Shown: positions 25,104-33,401, numbered from the stretch's first letter. The stretch is DNA of 64,000 nucleotides from Bradyrhizobium erythrophlei (GCA_900129675.1 FSRD01000002.1:1116001-1180000), one strand, 5' to 3'. The notes: generated from the letters alone by a model not told the origin. Translations and numbers: made by a program.

Positions 25104-25337
25104 TTATCCCTTGCCGTAGAAGTGGCAACGCAGGAAAATCTCCAGATGCGGCGCGACGAGCAGCATCAGGGTTGCGAAAGCGCTGCCGGTCACGGCGTAG
25201 GCATAGAGAGCGTCGGCAAGAGTTAGGTTGAGCGTCCGGACCGCCCAGGCGGCGAGGGTCTTCGTGCGCCGCCTGACCAGGAACGCGGATGACTCGGCCG
25301 CAAGGCGGTCCGCGTAAGATTGTCTGTAGAGGGTCAT
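25104..25337 (-). CDS. small uncharacterised protein with one hydrophobic segment, 77 aa
   Basis: A 77-residue protein starting at the ATG at 25337. An Arg-rich N-terminal half (FLVRRRTKTLAAW) is followed by a hydrophobic stretch (ALYAYAVTGSAFATLMLLVA) that could be a membrane helix, and the end is FLRCHFYGKG. It is convergent with the preceding operon and divergent from the LysR gene. Its own upstream region carries regulon site C on the minus strand, which supports a real, co-regulated gene. Function unknown. Confidence 0.6.
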   Translation of the reverse strand: MTLYRQSYADRLAAESSAFLVRRRTKTLAAWAVRTLNLTLADALYAYAVTGSAFATLMLLVAPHLEIFLRCHFYGKG

Positions 25338-25406
25338 CGGTCGTCTCCGTCCTGCCCAAGCACCCGCTGGGGTCGCGAGAAGACATGGCCAATTCTTCGC
25401 AGCCGT

Positions 25407-25448
25407 GGCAGACAGGACAGGGCAATAGGCCTCATTCCCAGCAAGAAT
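25407..25448 (-). promoter_or_regulatory. regulon site C: operator/promoter between lysR and the small divergent gene
   Basis: Read on the minus strand: ATTCT-TGCTG-GGAAT (25448-25434), six bases, TATTGC from 25427, and CTGCC (25411-25407) 16 nt on. One base of the palindrome and one of the CTACC box differ from sites A, B and D. The site lies 70 bp before the ATG of the small divergent gene and 14 bp before the lysR ATG, so a bound regulator could both activate the divergent gene and repress lysR. Confidence 0.65.
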
Positions 25449-25462
25449 AAGGGAGGATCAAG

Positions 25463-26344
25463 ATGGACCGTCTGGCGTCGATGGAGACCTTCATCAGGGT
25501 GGTCGAAACGGGATCCTTCTCGGGCGCGGCGCGGCAGCTTCGCGTGGGCCAACCGGCGGTCTCGAAGACGGTCGCCCAGCTCGAAAGCTATCTCGGGGTC
25601 AAGCTGCTCACGCGCTCGACGCGCGGACTGACTCCGACCGAAGCGGGGCTTGGCTATTTCGAACGCGCCAAGCGCGCGATCGAGGAGGCTGATGAGGCGG
25701 AACTCGCCGCGCGCGGCGCCGGCACCGGGCTGAAGGGACGATTGCGCGTCTGCGCCGCCGTAACCTTTGCCCGCATTCACCTCATTCCCCTGCTGCCGCA
25801 GTTCCTCGCGCAACATCCGGAGCTCGACCTGGAAGTCGTGCTCGATGACCGCCAGATCGATCTCGTGCAGGAAGGCATCGATGTGGCGCTGCGGATGGGA
25901 AAGTTGTTGGATTCGGCGCTGACAGTCCGTCGCGTCGGTCGATGCAAGCGACTGGTATTGGGTACGCCCGGCTACTTCGAGCGCGCCGGAACCCCCGCAA
26001 CGCCGGCCGATCTCAGCAAGCATGAGGCTGTTGTTTATCTGCAGGGCGAAGGCAGCGTCTGGTCGTTCCGGCGCGACAGCTCCGAGGCTGCGGTCAAGGT
26101 CCAAAGCAGGTTGAAGGTGACCGCGGCCGAAGGCGTCAGAGCCGCGGTGCTCGCCCATGTCGGGCTGACCATCGCCTCGGAATGGATGTTCACCCCCGAA
26201 ATACGTTCGGGCGCCGTATGCGCGGTGCTATCGGAGTGGAGCCTTCCGCCACTCGATTTGTGGGCGGTGTTTCCGACCGGGCGCGCCGCGACAGCGAAAG
26301 CGCGGGCTTTTGTTGATTTCTTCGAACGCAGCTTTAACCCCTGA
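25463..26344 (+). CDS. LysR-family transcriptional regulator
   Basis: A 293-residue LTTR. The N-terminal winged helix-turn-helix is at residues 1-60 (METFIRVVETGSFSGAARQL, then VGQPAVSKTVAQLE). The linker helix and effector-binding domain follow (GRLRVCAAVTFARIHLIPLL; ALTVRRVGRCKRLVLGTPGY). It belongs to the large group related to YafC/CrgA. GGGAGG precedes the ATG. Its place in the middle of the cluster, beside site C, makes it the natural candidate for the protein that binds the four ATTCC-N5-GGAAT operators. The ligand is unknown. Confidence 0.92.
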   Translation: MDRLASMETFIRVVETGSFSGAARQLRVGQPAVSKTVAQLESYLGVKLLTRSTRGLTPTEAGLGYFERAKRAIEEADEAELAARGAGTGLKGRLRVCAAVTFARIHLIPLLPQFLAQHPELDLEVVLDDRQIDLVQEGIDVALRMGKLLDSALTVRRVGRCKRLVLGTPGYFERAGTPATPADLSKHEAVVYLQGEGSVWSFRRDSSEAAVKVQSRLKVTAAEGVRAAVLAHVGLTIASEWMFTPEIRSGAVCAVLSEWSLPPLDLWAVFPTGRAATAKARAFVDFFERSFNP

Positions 26345-26508
26345 CCGAAACGGCGGATCAAATCGAGACGAGTGCCCATCTCGCCAATCGATGAGACGAA
26401 CGAGCATCTCTTCGATCCTGCCCGGCATTCAGCGTTTTGGAGCGCTGAGTAAGGTGACCCCAGAAGCGGTGTTGCTCATCCCGAGCCCGCGAGAAGGAGT
26501 GTCACACC

Positions 26509-26781
26509 ATGTCCAGCTCAACCAGGAATCGTTTGACGAGCGTTGCCGCAGCAGTCGTTGCCGGCGTTGCCCTGTTCGGCCTGCATTCGCCTGCTGCAGC
26601 CTCCGATCAGAACAGCCCGGCCGTTCTGACCTCGCACTCGCCCTGGCTCGCGCCGATCGGTCATCGGCAGCCTGCAAGAGCCGACGTCCCCCAGAACCAG
26701 GTTCTGTCGGCGTGGGAGCGAGAGCAGCAGGTTTTCGATGCAGAACTCGACCGTAAGCTGATCATCTGTCGTGGTTGCTGA
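26509..26781 (+). CDS. small secreted hypothetical protein, 90 aa
   Basis: Starts at 26509 after GAAGGAG. A Sec signal peptide is clear: RNRLTSVAAAVVAGVALFGL, with cleavage probably after SPAAA. The mature part is about 60 residues, with no motif except a C-terminal RKLIICRGC holding two Cys. The protein is periplasmic or exported, function unknown. It lies between lysR and the peroxiredoxin-like gene and has no obvious copy of the regulon site of its own. Confidence 0.65.
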   Translation: MSSSTRNRLTSVAAAVVAGVALFGLHSPAAASDQNSPAVLTSHSPWLAPIGHRQPARADVPQNQVLSAWEREQQVFDAELDRKLIICRGC

Positions 26782-26796
26782 ACCCGACGCGCCGCT

Positions 26797-26838
26797 ATTC
26801 CCGAGTGGAATAGAGCCTAGTCCAACGGCCTCGCTACC
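26797..26838 (+). promoter_or_regulatory. regulon site D: operator/promoter of the peroxiredoxin-OYE operon
   Basis: TATTCC-CGAGT-GGAATA (core 26797-26811, arms extended to 6 bp), then six bases, TAGTCC at 26818 and CTACC at 26834-26838. Spacings are identical to sites A and B. It ends 76 bp before the ATG of the peroxiredoxin-like gene, the same leader length as at site B. Confidence 0.72.
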
Positions 26839-26914
26839 CGCAGCGGCCGGCTCCTTTAGGTTCTTCGCGTGACTTCGATCCACAAGCCCACGCGAAACCT
26901 AACGGAGAACGACA

Positions 26915-27589
26915 ATGTCACTGCAAGCCAAACTCGATGCTTTCAAGGCCGATTTCGAAGCCGGCAAGCCGCCCTACAACGTGCCTCGTTCCGTGATCGA
27001 GACCATGCATCGCGCCACCGCCGAGCTGATTGCCTCCGGCGTTGCGCAGCACGCCAGGAAAGCCGGCGAGGTGGCCCCATCGTTCTCGCTGAAGGATCCC
27101 GAAGGCAACATCGTCAGCTCGGGCGAGCTCCTGAAGAAAGGCCCACTTGTCGTCAGCTTCTATCGCGGCGTCTGGTGCCCCTACTGTAACATGGAGTTAC
27201 AGGCGCTTGAGGCCGCCAAGCCCGCGTTCGACAGGTATGGAGCCTCGCTGCTCGCGATCTCGCCGCAGACCGCGCCAAACAGCCGCAAGTCGGTGCGTCA
27301 AAACAAGCTCACCTTCCCGATCCTGTCGGATGCGAAGGGCAAGATCGGCGCCGCGTTCGGCCTCCGCTTCGAGCTGCCCGACTATCTGATCGAGCTCTAC
27401 AAGAGCCTCAAGAACGATCTGCCGACGTTCAACGACGATCCGAGCTGGACCCTGCCGATGCCGGCCCGCTACGTGATCGGCCAGGACGGTACGATCCTCT
27501 ACTCCGAAGTGAACCCCGACTACACGCACCGGCCCGAGCCGGAAGACATGATCGCGGTGCTGCAGCGGGCTGCCGCCGTCAAGGCCTGA
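26915..27589 (+). CDS. peroxiredoxin-like (AhpC/TSA) protein
   Basis: A 224-residue thioredoxin-fold protein: an N-terminal helical extension of about 45 residues, then the domain with VVSFYRGVWCPYCNMELQAL, whose CPYC pair is the redox site, and a conserved end PARYVIGQDGTILYSEVNPD. It resembles the peroxiredoxin-like family annotated as AhpC/TSA rather than classical AhpC. It probably reduces peroxides, perhaps with electrons from the AhpD-like protein encoded at 18953. CGGAGAACGACA precedes the ATG. It is the first gene of the site D operon. Confidence 0.88.
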   Translation: MSLQAKLDAFKADFEAGKPPYNVPRSVIETMHRATAELIASGVAQHARKAGEVAPSFSLKDPEGNIVSSGELLKKGPLVVSFYRGVWCPYCNMELQALEAAKPAFDRYGASLLAISPQTAPNSRKSVRQNKLTFPILSDAKGKIGAAFGLRFELPDYLIELYKSLKNDLPTFNDDPSWTLPMPARYVIGQDGTILYSEVNPDYTHRPEPEDMIAVLQRAAAVKA

Positions 27590-27708
27590 CAACGGCAAAG
27601 AACAGGAAGCGCGATTGCGATCCCATCGCGCTTCTCCAGAGGCGGCTGATGGGGCGCTACATGCAGCGACCATCGGCCGCCGTCATCAAACCCAAAGGAG
27701 ATAACACC

Positions 27709-28818
27709 ATGAGCACGCTGTTCTCGCCAATCAAGATTGGCTCCTATCAACTCTCCCACCGTGTCGTGATGGCGCCGCTGACGCGGATGCGGTCCGATCC
27801 GGGCGACATTCCGAGCGACCTGATGGTCGAATATTATTCCCAGCGCGCATCGAAGGGCGGCCTGATCATTTCCGAGGCAACGCCGGTCTCGATCCGTGGC
27901 TACGGCTATGCCGGCGCGCCCGGCATCTATTCGGACCGTCAGATCGAAGGGTGGCGACGGGTCACCGATGCAGTTCATGCCAAGGGCGGCCGGATCTTCC
28001 TGCAGCTGTGGCATGTCGGCCGTCAGTCACACACCGATCTGCAGCCGAATGGCGAGCCGCCGGTCGCGCCGTCCGCGATCGCGGCCGAAGGCTATGCCTA
28101 TACCAGGCAGGGCGAAGTCCCGTTCTCGATGCCGCGTGCGCTCGCGCTTGAAGAGATTCCTGGCATCATCGAGGAGTTCCGCACCGGTGCCGAGCGCGCA
28201 CGGCGGGCTGGCTTCGACGGCGTGGAGATCCATGGCGCGAACGGCTATCTGCCCGATCAGTTCCTGCAAGACGGCACCAACAAACGCTCGGACGAATATG
28301 GCGGCTCAATCGAAAACCGCGCGCGATTCTTGCTTGAGGTGACGCAGGCAGCGATTTCGGTCTGGGGTGCCGATCGCGTGGGCGTCCGCATCGCGCCGAG
28401 CGGCACCTATGGATCGATGTCGGACAGCAATCCCGCAGCGACCTTCGGCTTTGTCGTGACCGAGCTCGATCGGCTCGGCATCGCCTACCTCCACGTGGTC
28501 GAGCCGCGCATCAAGGGCATCGAGGAGATCGCCAAAGGTCAGGCTCCGATCGCAGCCCAGCATCTGCGGCGAAAATTCCGCCGCACCCTGATCGCAGCCG
28601 GCGGTTTTACTGGTGAGAGTGCCGCGGCCATCGTCGCGGCAGGCGACGCGGATCTCGTCGCGTTCGGTCGACACTTTATCGCCAATCCTGACCTGCCCGA
28701 ACGGATCCGGCGCAATTTGCCTTTGAACCGTTACGACCGTTCGACGTTCTACGGCGGCGACGGGCGAGGCTACATCGATTATCCGGCGCACGCCGACATG
28801 GCGCCGGCGGCGGTCTAA
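27709..28818 (+). CDS. nemA: Old Yellow Enzyme family alkene reductase (NemA-like)
   Basis: A 369-residue FMN-dependent ene-reductase. Landmarks are LFSPIKIGSYQLSHRVVMAP, QLWHVGRQSHTDLQPNGEPP, the substrate-binding region EIHGANGYLPDQFLQDGTNK, RSDEYGGSIENRARF, and the C-terminal FMN phosphate site DLVAFGRHFIANPDL. Such enzymes reduce activated C=C bonds and nitro compounds with NAD(P)H and often detoxify electrophiles. The ATG at 27709 follows AAAGGAG. It lies 119 bp downstream of the peroxiredoxin-like gene and is probably co-transcribed from site D. Confidence 0.92.
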   Translation: MSTLFSPIKIGSYQLSHRVVMAPLTRMRSDPGDIPSDLMVEYYSQRASKGGLIISEATPVSIRGYGYAGAPGIYSDRQIEGWRRVTDAVHAKGGRIFLQLWHVGRQSHTDLQPNGEPPVAPSAIAAEGYAYTRQGEVPFSMPRALALEEIPGIIEEFRTGAERARRAGFDGVEIHGANGYLPDQFLQDGTNKRSDEYGGSIENRARFLLEVTQAAISVWGADRVGVRIAPSGTYGSMSDSNPAATFGFVVTELDRLGIAYLHVVEPRIKGIEEIAKGQAPIAAQHLRRKFRRTLIAAGGFTGESAAAIVAAGDADLVAFGRHFIANPDLPERIRRNLPLNRYDRSTFYGGDGRGYIDYPAHADMAPAAV

Positions 28819-28876
28819 TTCCAGACGAGAGCTGTGGCGCGCCAGAGGACGGCGCGTCGCAGCGCTCTTCAGACGT

Positions 28877-29983
28877 TCAGACGGCATGAAGCTGGGGAAG
28901 GCCGCGGAAACCGGAGTCCACTGATTCCTTCCGCGAGTGATAGATCTTCAAGACCTTTTTGGACGTTGCAACATCCAGCTGGACGAACGCTTTCTCCATT
29001 TCGGAGAGGTCTTTGGCAACGACTCGATGTTCCGCGGCGCCAAGGAACACCAGCGTCATGGTCGTATTCCACGATAGATCGAGGGCTTTCGCCAGAATCA
29101 GCAGTTCTTCCTTGTTCGCGGCATGCAGCGCACGTTCCACCACGTCGACCGGCAACGCACACAACAGCGATAGCGCGACGATGGCTTCATCAAGCTTACG
29201 GGTCTTAGCGTATTCAAGAACGTGGGCTTCATTCAATTTACCGAGTTGGTGTTTCGCTCCCACGGTCCGCTTGGCGTTGAAGTAGCTCTTTGACGCCGGT
29301 CCAAACATCGAATGCAATGCCCCGGTTACATCGGTTACTGCACCTTGAACTTGACTTTCGGCTTCTGCCCGCTCGCCTTCAAGTTTCCTTTTCACATCGG
29401 CGGACGCCTTCGCGATCATTTGCTGAAAAAGATGCCTGGGAATGTCCCGACGCTGCCCAAGATGCTCGGCGATAATGGAATCGTTCTCAGCCCGCCTTAT
29501 CAAACGAAGGAAACCGGACTCCGAGAAACGCGCGCCGACGTTAGCCGTAACCGAACTCACTACCTGCTGATCACCCCTCGCAACAAGCACATCGGTGACC
29601 GGTTCAGCGATCGATTTTCGCAGCGAGATTGCAAGCAGATGCCCCTGGCTTTTCGAGCGAGCGTTCGCAGCCAAAGTCGGGACTTCAAGCCGCTCGGAGT
29701 AACGAAGGACGGGACTGGCGACGTCTATCGAATCATCAAAGGCAAGCTTGTTGATCATGTAGATCGGCGCATGGTCGCAGCGTGCCAACCGCTTCGCTAG
29801 CTCTGAGCGGGCAGCCAATTCAATTTCCTCTGAGAGACGCCCGATCACTTCCCCAAAGATCCAGATCTGATCTTCGGTATAGCGGCCGGCTATCAGCGTA
29901 TCGGTGGCATGCCACAGCGCCTTCAGACGGCTTTCGGATGATCCCCGGGAAATTGCGTCATTCAGTTCCTTGAGATGGGACAT
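28877..29983 (-). CDS. DUF2336 domain protein
   Basis: A 368-residue soluble, almost entirely helical protein. The pattern of HEAT-like helices (LIAGRYTEDQIWIFGEVIGRL, VARGDQQVVSSVTANVGARF, FQQMIAKASADVKRKLEGE) matches DUF2336 proteins, abundant in alphaproteobacteria and of unknown function. Base composition is less GC-rich than in the flanking genes, and it is convergent with the OYE gene. It may be part of the accessory region. No catalytic motif is seen. Confidence 0.75.
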   Translation of the reverse strand: MSHLKELNDAISRGSSESRLKALWHATDTLIAGRYTEDQIWIFGEVIGRLSEEIELAARSELAKRLARCDHAPIYMINKLAFDDSIDVASPVLRYSERLEVPTLAANARSKSQGHLLAISLRKSIAEPVTDVLVARGDQQVVSSVTANVGARFSESGFLRLIRRAENDSIIAEHLGQRRDIPRHLFQQMIAKASADVKRKLEGERAEAESQVQGAVTDVTGALHSMFGPASKSYFNAKRTVGAKHQLGKLNEAHVLEYAKTRKLDEAIVALSLLCALPVDVVERALHAANKEELLILAKALDLSWNTTMTLVFLGAAEHRVVAKDLSEMEKAFVQLDVATSKKVLKIYHSRKESVDSGFRGLPQLHAV

Positions 29984-30462
29984 CGCACGATCCGCGAGAG
30001 CTCAACGTCTAAAAGAAGGAACTCGCGATAACCGACCTCGAGTCAGGTATTCCGACTATCTCAAATGAATCGTCGGGTCCGCCATCCGGTAATCCAAATA
30101 ATTCCGACAATGCTTCCGGGTCCGCTGAATAATGGATTGTCCGACCAATTTGTTAATGTGGATTTTGCTTTTTTGGAGCGATCGGCCGCAAACACCTGCT
30201 GCGGCCCGCCAATCGCTATCGAAAATCGGCAAGAATGGTTGAGCCACCGATCACCATTGCTCGCGAAAGCCCCGTAAAGCTTTCAGGCTCACCCGGCCCA
30301 GGCGTACGGCGGAGGTGGACCGGCGTTGAGCGGATGGTGGAAGCCGGGATCGACCGGCTTTGCAAAGCGAGCGTTTGGCGAATGGCGCAGATCCGCTAGA
30401 GTGGCCTCCAACGATTGGCGGACCGGGTGGTCCGGGCCGAAGAAAATGCCAGGGGGAAAACC
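29984..30462. other. intergenic region, no gene recognised
   Basis: About 480 bp upstream of both the DUF2336 gene and the ketopantoate-reductase-like gene. Short ORFs on both strands (for example 30056-30247 minus, 30065-30277 plus) overlap each other and have no recognisable content. It presumably holds the two divergent promoters. Confidence 0.5.
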
Positions 30463-31524
30463 ATGGGCCGGAAGATAGCTATCGTCGGGGCGGGGGCGGT
30501 CGGCGGGTATGCCGGCGCCCATATGGTGCAGGCGGGCGAGGACGTGACGTTCATCGATCCCTGGCCCGAGCACGTCGAGCACATGAGGAAGCATGGCCTG
30601 CGCGTCACCCACGCCAGGGACGTCGCGGAATTCTCGGTCCCCGTGCGCGCGCTGCACGTCACCGACGCGCAGCAACTCGCCAAGGAGAAGCCGGTCGACA
30701 TCGCCTTCGTCTGCATGAAGTCCTACGACACGGCTTGGGCGACCACGCTGATCCAGCAGTATCTGGCGCCGGACGGCTATGTCGTGTCGCTGCAGAACTG
30801 CATGAATGAAGAGACCATCGCCGGCATCGTCGGCTGGGGCAAGACGCTGGGGTGCATCGCCAGCAGCATCACGGTCAATCTGCCCGAGCCCGGCCACATC
30901 CACCGCGGCGCCGGCAAGCACGGGGCAGCGCACACCGTATTTCGCGCCGGCGAAGTGCACGGCCGCATCACGCCACGGGCGGAGGAAATCTGCCGCCTGG
31001 TCGGCTACACCGACAGCGCCAAGGTGACCGCCAATCTGTGGGGCGAGCGCTGGTCGAAACTGGTCGCCAACGTCATCGGCAACGGACTCTCCGCCTGCAC
31101 GGGTCTGACCGGCGGAGAGATGTTGCAAAACGAGCCGATCCGCCGCTTCTCCACCCGGCTCGCGAGCGAAGCGATCCGCGTCGGCCAGGCGCTCGGCTAT
31201 CAGCTGGAAGAGATTTTGCATCTGCTGCCCGAGACGATCGCGCGTGCCGGCGAGGGCGACGAGGCGGCGATGCGCGCCTGCGACGAACAGCGTTTCAAGG
31301 ACGGCAAACACACCGCCTCCGCGCAGCGTCCCTCGATGGGCCAGGACATGCAGAAAGGGCGGCGCACGGAGATCGAATTCCTCAACGGCTTTGTGGTGCG
31401 CGAGGGCGAGAAACTCGGCCTGTCCTGCGCCGCCAATGCCGCGCTGACCGACATTGTCAAGCGCGTGGAACGCAACGAGCTGAGCCCGGATCCGCGGCAC
31501 ATCACGGAACTGCGGTTGAACTGA
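30463..31524 (+). CDS. ketopantoate reductase family dehydrogenase
   Basis: A 353-residue NAD(P)-dependent oxidoreductase of the PanE/ApbA family. The N-terminal Rossmann motif is IAIVGAGAVGGYAGAHM at residues 5-21, the catalytic-Lys region is RWSKLVANVIGNGLSA, and the C-terminal domain has MGQDMQKGRRTEIEFLNG. At 353 residues it is longer than E. coli PanE (about 303), like paralogues of uncertain substrate, so pantoate synthesis is not assured. The ATG at 30463 follows AGGGGGAAAACC. Confidence 0.85.
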   Translation: MGRKIAIVGAGAVGGYAGAHMVQAGEDVTFIDPWPEHVEHMRKHGLRVTHARDVAEFSVPVRALHVTDAQQLAKEKPVDIAFVCMKSYDTAWATTLIQQYLAPDGYVVSLQNCMNEETIAGIVGWGKTLGCIASSITVNLPEPGHIHRGAGKHGAAHTVFRAGEVHGRITPRAEEICRLVGYTDSAKVTANLWGERWSKLVANVIGNGLSACTGLTGGEMLQNEPIRRFSTRLASEAIRVGQALGYQLEEILHLLPETIARAGEGDEAAMRACDEQRFKDGKHTASAQRPSMGQDMQKGRRTEIEFLNGFVVREGEKLGLSCAANAALTDIVKRVERNELSPDPRHITELRLN

Positions 31525-31652
31525 GCCGCCGAAGCCGAAAAATCCGCAGGCACGGTAACGCGGGAGATGATGCTCGGGCGAGCAGGAGAGGCCGTCACTC
31601 GGACGGCTTCCCTGATTTCAGCGCACGCCCTGTCCCGTCTGAAGAGACCTGA

Positions 31653-32096
31653 TCAATAGCACCGGATGACATTGATGGTTTGGTCGGCACCGCCACGCCC
31701 GGCAACCGTGACGGTCTCCGTGGGGCAGCTCGACACATAGGGGTGGTCAGAAGGTGCAACGGCCGGTGGAAATCGATGGGCCCAATCCCAGGGAACATCA
31801 TATGTAGAGGTGTAACGCACGTCGCCTGATGCCGGTGGCGCAACCTCACCGATGGGTTCGCCATTCGATGGCTCGTAGAAGGATCCCTCTGCAGGCCAGA
31901 AGAAGCCGTCCACATTGTTTCTGCGGTGATGATGCAGGAACGCGCGGTGACGCAGGAACGCGGCTGAGCGGGAAATCGAACGCGTGGAAGTTAATCCACC
32001 GTGCCCCCCTCCCGATCTGGCAAAGGTTTCGTTGGTGGCAAGCAAAAGCGCTACCACGCTGACGGACGCGATGAGCGCCCCATAGATCCTCGTCAT
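31653..32096 (-). CDS. hypothetical secreted protein, 147 aa
   Basis: Starts MTRIYGALIASVSVVALLLA, a signal peptide with probable cleavage after TFARS. The mature region begins Gly/His/Arg-rich (RHRAFLHHHRRNN) and ends with SCPTETVTVAGRGGADQTIN and VIRCY, with two Cys that may pair. The ending resembles a family of small exported proteins seen in Bradyrhizobium. No function is known. An ATG four codons upstream (32108) is an alternative start. Confidence 0.65.
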   Translation of the reverse strand: MTRIYGALIASVSVVALLLATNETFARSGGGHGGLTSTRSISRSAAFLRHRAFLHHHRRNNVDGFFWPAEGSFYEPSNGEPIGEVAPPASGDVRYTSTYDVPWDWAHRFPPAVAPSDHPYVSSCPTETVTVAGRGGADQTINVIRCY

Positions 32097-32522
32097 GGCA
32101 TGCACCAATTCGTTGGTTACTGAGCAGTACTCGACCGACGCTAGGCCCGGCGTTTCGTGGCCACAAATGCATAATTAATAATTAGTTAAGATGTAACGTT
32201 AACGTGTCGGGCGCGGCATTTGCTCCCACCTGGCGAGAGCTCATCCACGCCTTCCGACAAACCGAATGCCTTGGACAACGGGTTTGTTCCATGATTTGGC
32301 TGCCCGGTTTCGCACGGATGTCATAGTTCGGGCCAATAACCAGCCGTGGGTATCTGCTGCGTGCCGGGCGCGCCCGGCGTGCACCACGATCTCCAGACTG
32401 GGATACCGTTTTTGTTCGCCGATCCGCCCGCGAGCCGGGCCTCATCCACATTCTCCAATTCGCGAAACGCGCAAACCGCGGACTCTGCCGGCGTCGTCCC
32501 GGCAAGGGCTCGAGGCCGCGCG
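32097..32522. other. intergenic region with an AT-rich promoter-like patch
   Basis: About 425 bp between two divergent genes. An AT-rich patch around 32165-32200 (ATAATTAATAATTAGTTAAG) contrasts with the GC-rich surroundings and probably holds a promoter. The GspN-like frame stays open back to 32346, so a longer N terminus cannot be excluded. No RNA gene is seen. Confidence 0.45.
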
Positions 32523-33155
32523 ATGCTGAGCTTGGCGATCGGCATCGCGGCTCTGGCATTATCGACGCACCGTGTCCTGGCGCTGAACGTCAACGCCACC
32601 GATGAACTGTCCTACGATACACGCCCGGTCGAATCTCCCGCGGAATCGACCATCGTCGAGGAGCCTGCCGTACGCGGCCAAGCCGTCGAAACCCCGCGCG
32701 CGCCAACACAGGGACGAGTGCCCAGTGGCAATCCATTATGGACCATCCCGCTCACCGCACTATCAGCCACGCGCGAACGGCCAATCTTTTCATCGTCGCG
32801 GCGGCCGCGGCCCCCTGCGGTCGCTGTGGCTCCGGTGGTGAAACCGGTCGCGCCGAAACCGAAAGACCCCGAACGTCCAAAACTCACGTTGGTAGGCACC
32901 ATCATAGGCACCTACGAAAAGGTCGGGATTTTTCTGGACCAATCGACCAAGGCTGCTCTGCGGCTGAAGATGGGCGACGACTACCAGGGCTGGAAGCTGC
33001 GATCGGTTCAAGGCCGCGAAGCTACCCTGGAAAAGGATCAAGAGGCCGTCATCCTCGCCTTGCCGCAGCCCGGCGACGTTCCTGCGCCGCCTTCGAACGC
33101 CGGCATATTATTGTCGGCCACGACACCATCACGGCGGGAAAGATCCAGTCACTGA
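32523..33155 (+). CDS. GspN/GspC-like secretion protein, stand-alone
   Basis: A 210-residue protein beginning MLSLAIGIAALALSTHRVLA, a signal or anchor helix. A Pro-rich linker (SRRPRPPAVAVAPVVKPVAP) and a small beta domain follow: PKLTLVGTIIGTYEKVGIFL, STKAALRLKMGDDYQGWKLR. The pattern LxATRERPIF and the terminal beta domain resemble type II secretion protein N/C (HR-domain-like). No other T2SS gene is in the window. GAGG lies 7-8 nt before the ATG at 32523; the open frame extends upstream to 32346, so the start is uncertain. Confidence 0.6.
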   Translation: MLSLAIGIAALALSTHRVLALNVNATDELSYDTRPVESPAESTIVEEPAVRGQAVETPRAPTQGRVPSGNPLWTIPLTALSATRERPIFSSSRRPRPPAVAVAPVVKPVAPKPKDPERPKLTLVGTIIGTYEKVGIFLDQSTKAALRLKMGDDYQGWKLRSVQGREATLEKDQEAVILALPQPGDVPAPPSNAGILLSATTPSRRERSSH

Positions 33156-33207
33156 TGAGCTTGCCAACGGGTCCGCGCGAAGCCCGGCCCGATGATAAAC
33201 TCCGCAA

Positions 33208-33259
33208 GCGTCTCGAAGGATGGACGCAACAACAGACGCGCGGCCATCCTTCGAGACGC
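33208..33259. repeat. inverted repeat with 16-bp perfect arms
   Basis: GCGTCTCGAAGGATGG at 33208-33223 is the exact complement of CCATCCTTCGAGACGC at 33244-33259. It lies 52 bp after the GspN-like stop codon. Its sequence resembles dispersed repeats of Bradyrhizobium-type genomes and it may end transcription of the GspN-like gene. Confidence 0.75.
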
Positions 33260-33336
33260 GGCGAAGAGGCCGCTCCTCAGGATGAGGTCCGAGATAGCTT
33301 CACAGCCTCTCAGGATGACGTGCGCGCCAAGAACCT

Positions 33337-33364
33337 GAGGGGCTCCGTTGTGACGGAGCCCCTC
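33337..33364. terminator. perfect hairpin downstream of the phosphoesterase gene
   Basis: GAGGGGCTCCGT-TGTG-ACGGAGCCCCTC is a 12-bp perfect stem with a 4-nt loop, 38 bp beyond the stop of the minus-strand phosphoesterase gene. On the plus strand a T-run follows after 10 nt. It could terminate in both directions. Confidence 0.65.
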
Positions 33365-33401
33365 AGTGTCAGCTGTTTTTCAGTGTCGACGCTCAGCGAT
33401 C

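Noticed and set aside
11815..31000. Second attachment site (copy of the tRNA-Pro 3' end)
   Set aside because: I looked for a repeat of the T-arm and acceptor sequence downstream and found none in the window, so the far end of the element cannot be placed.
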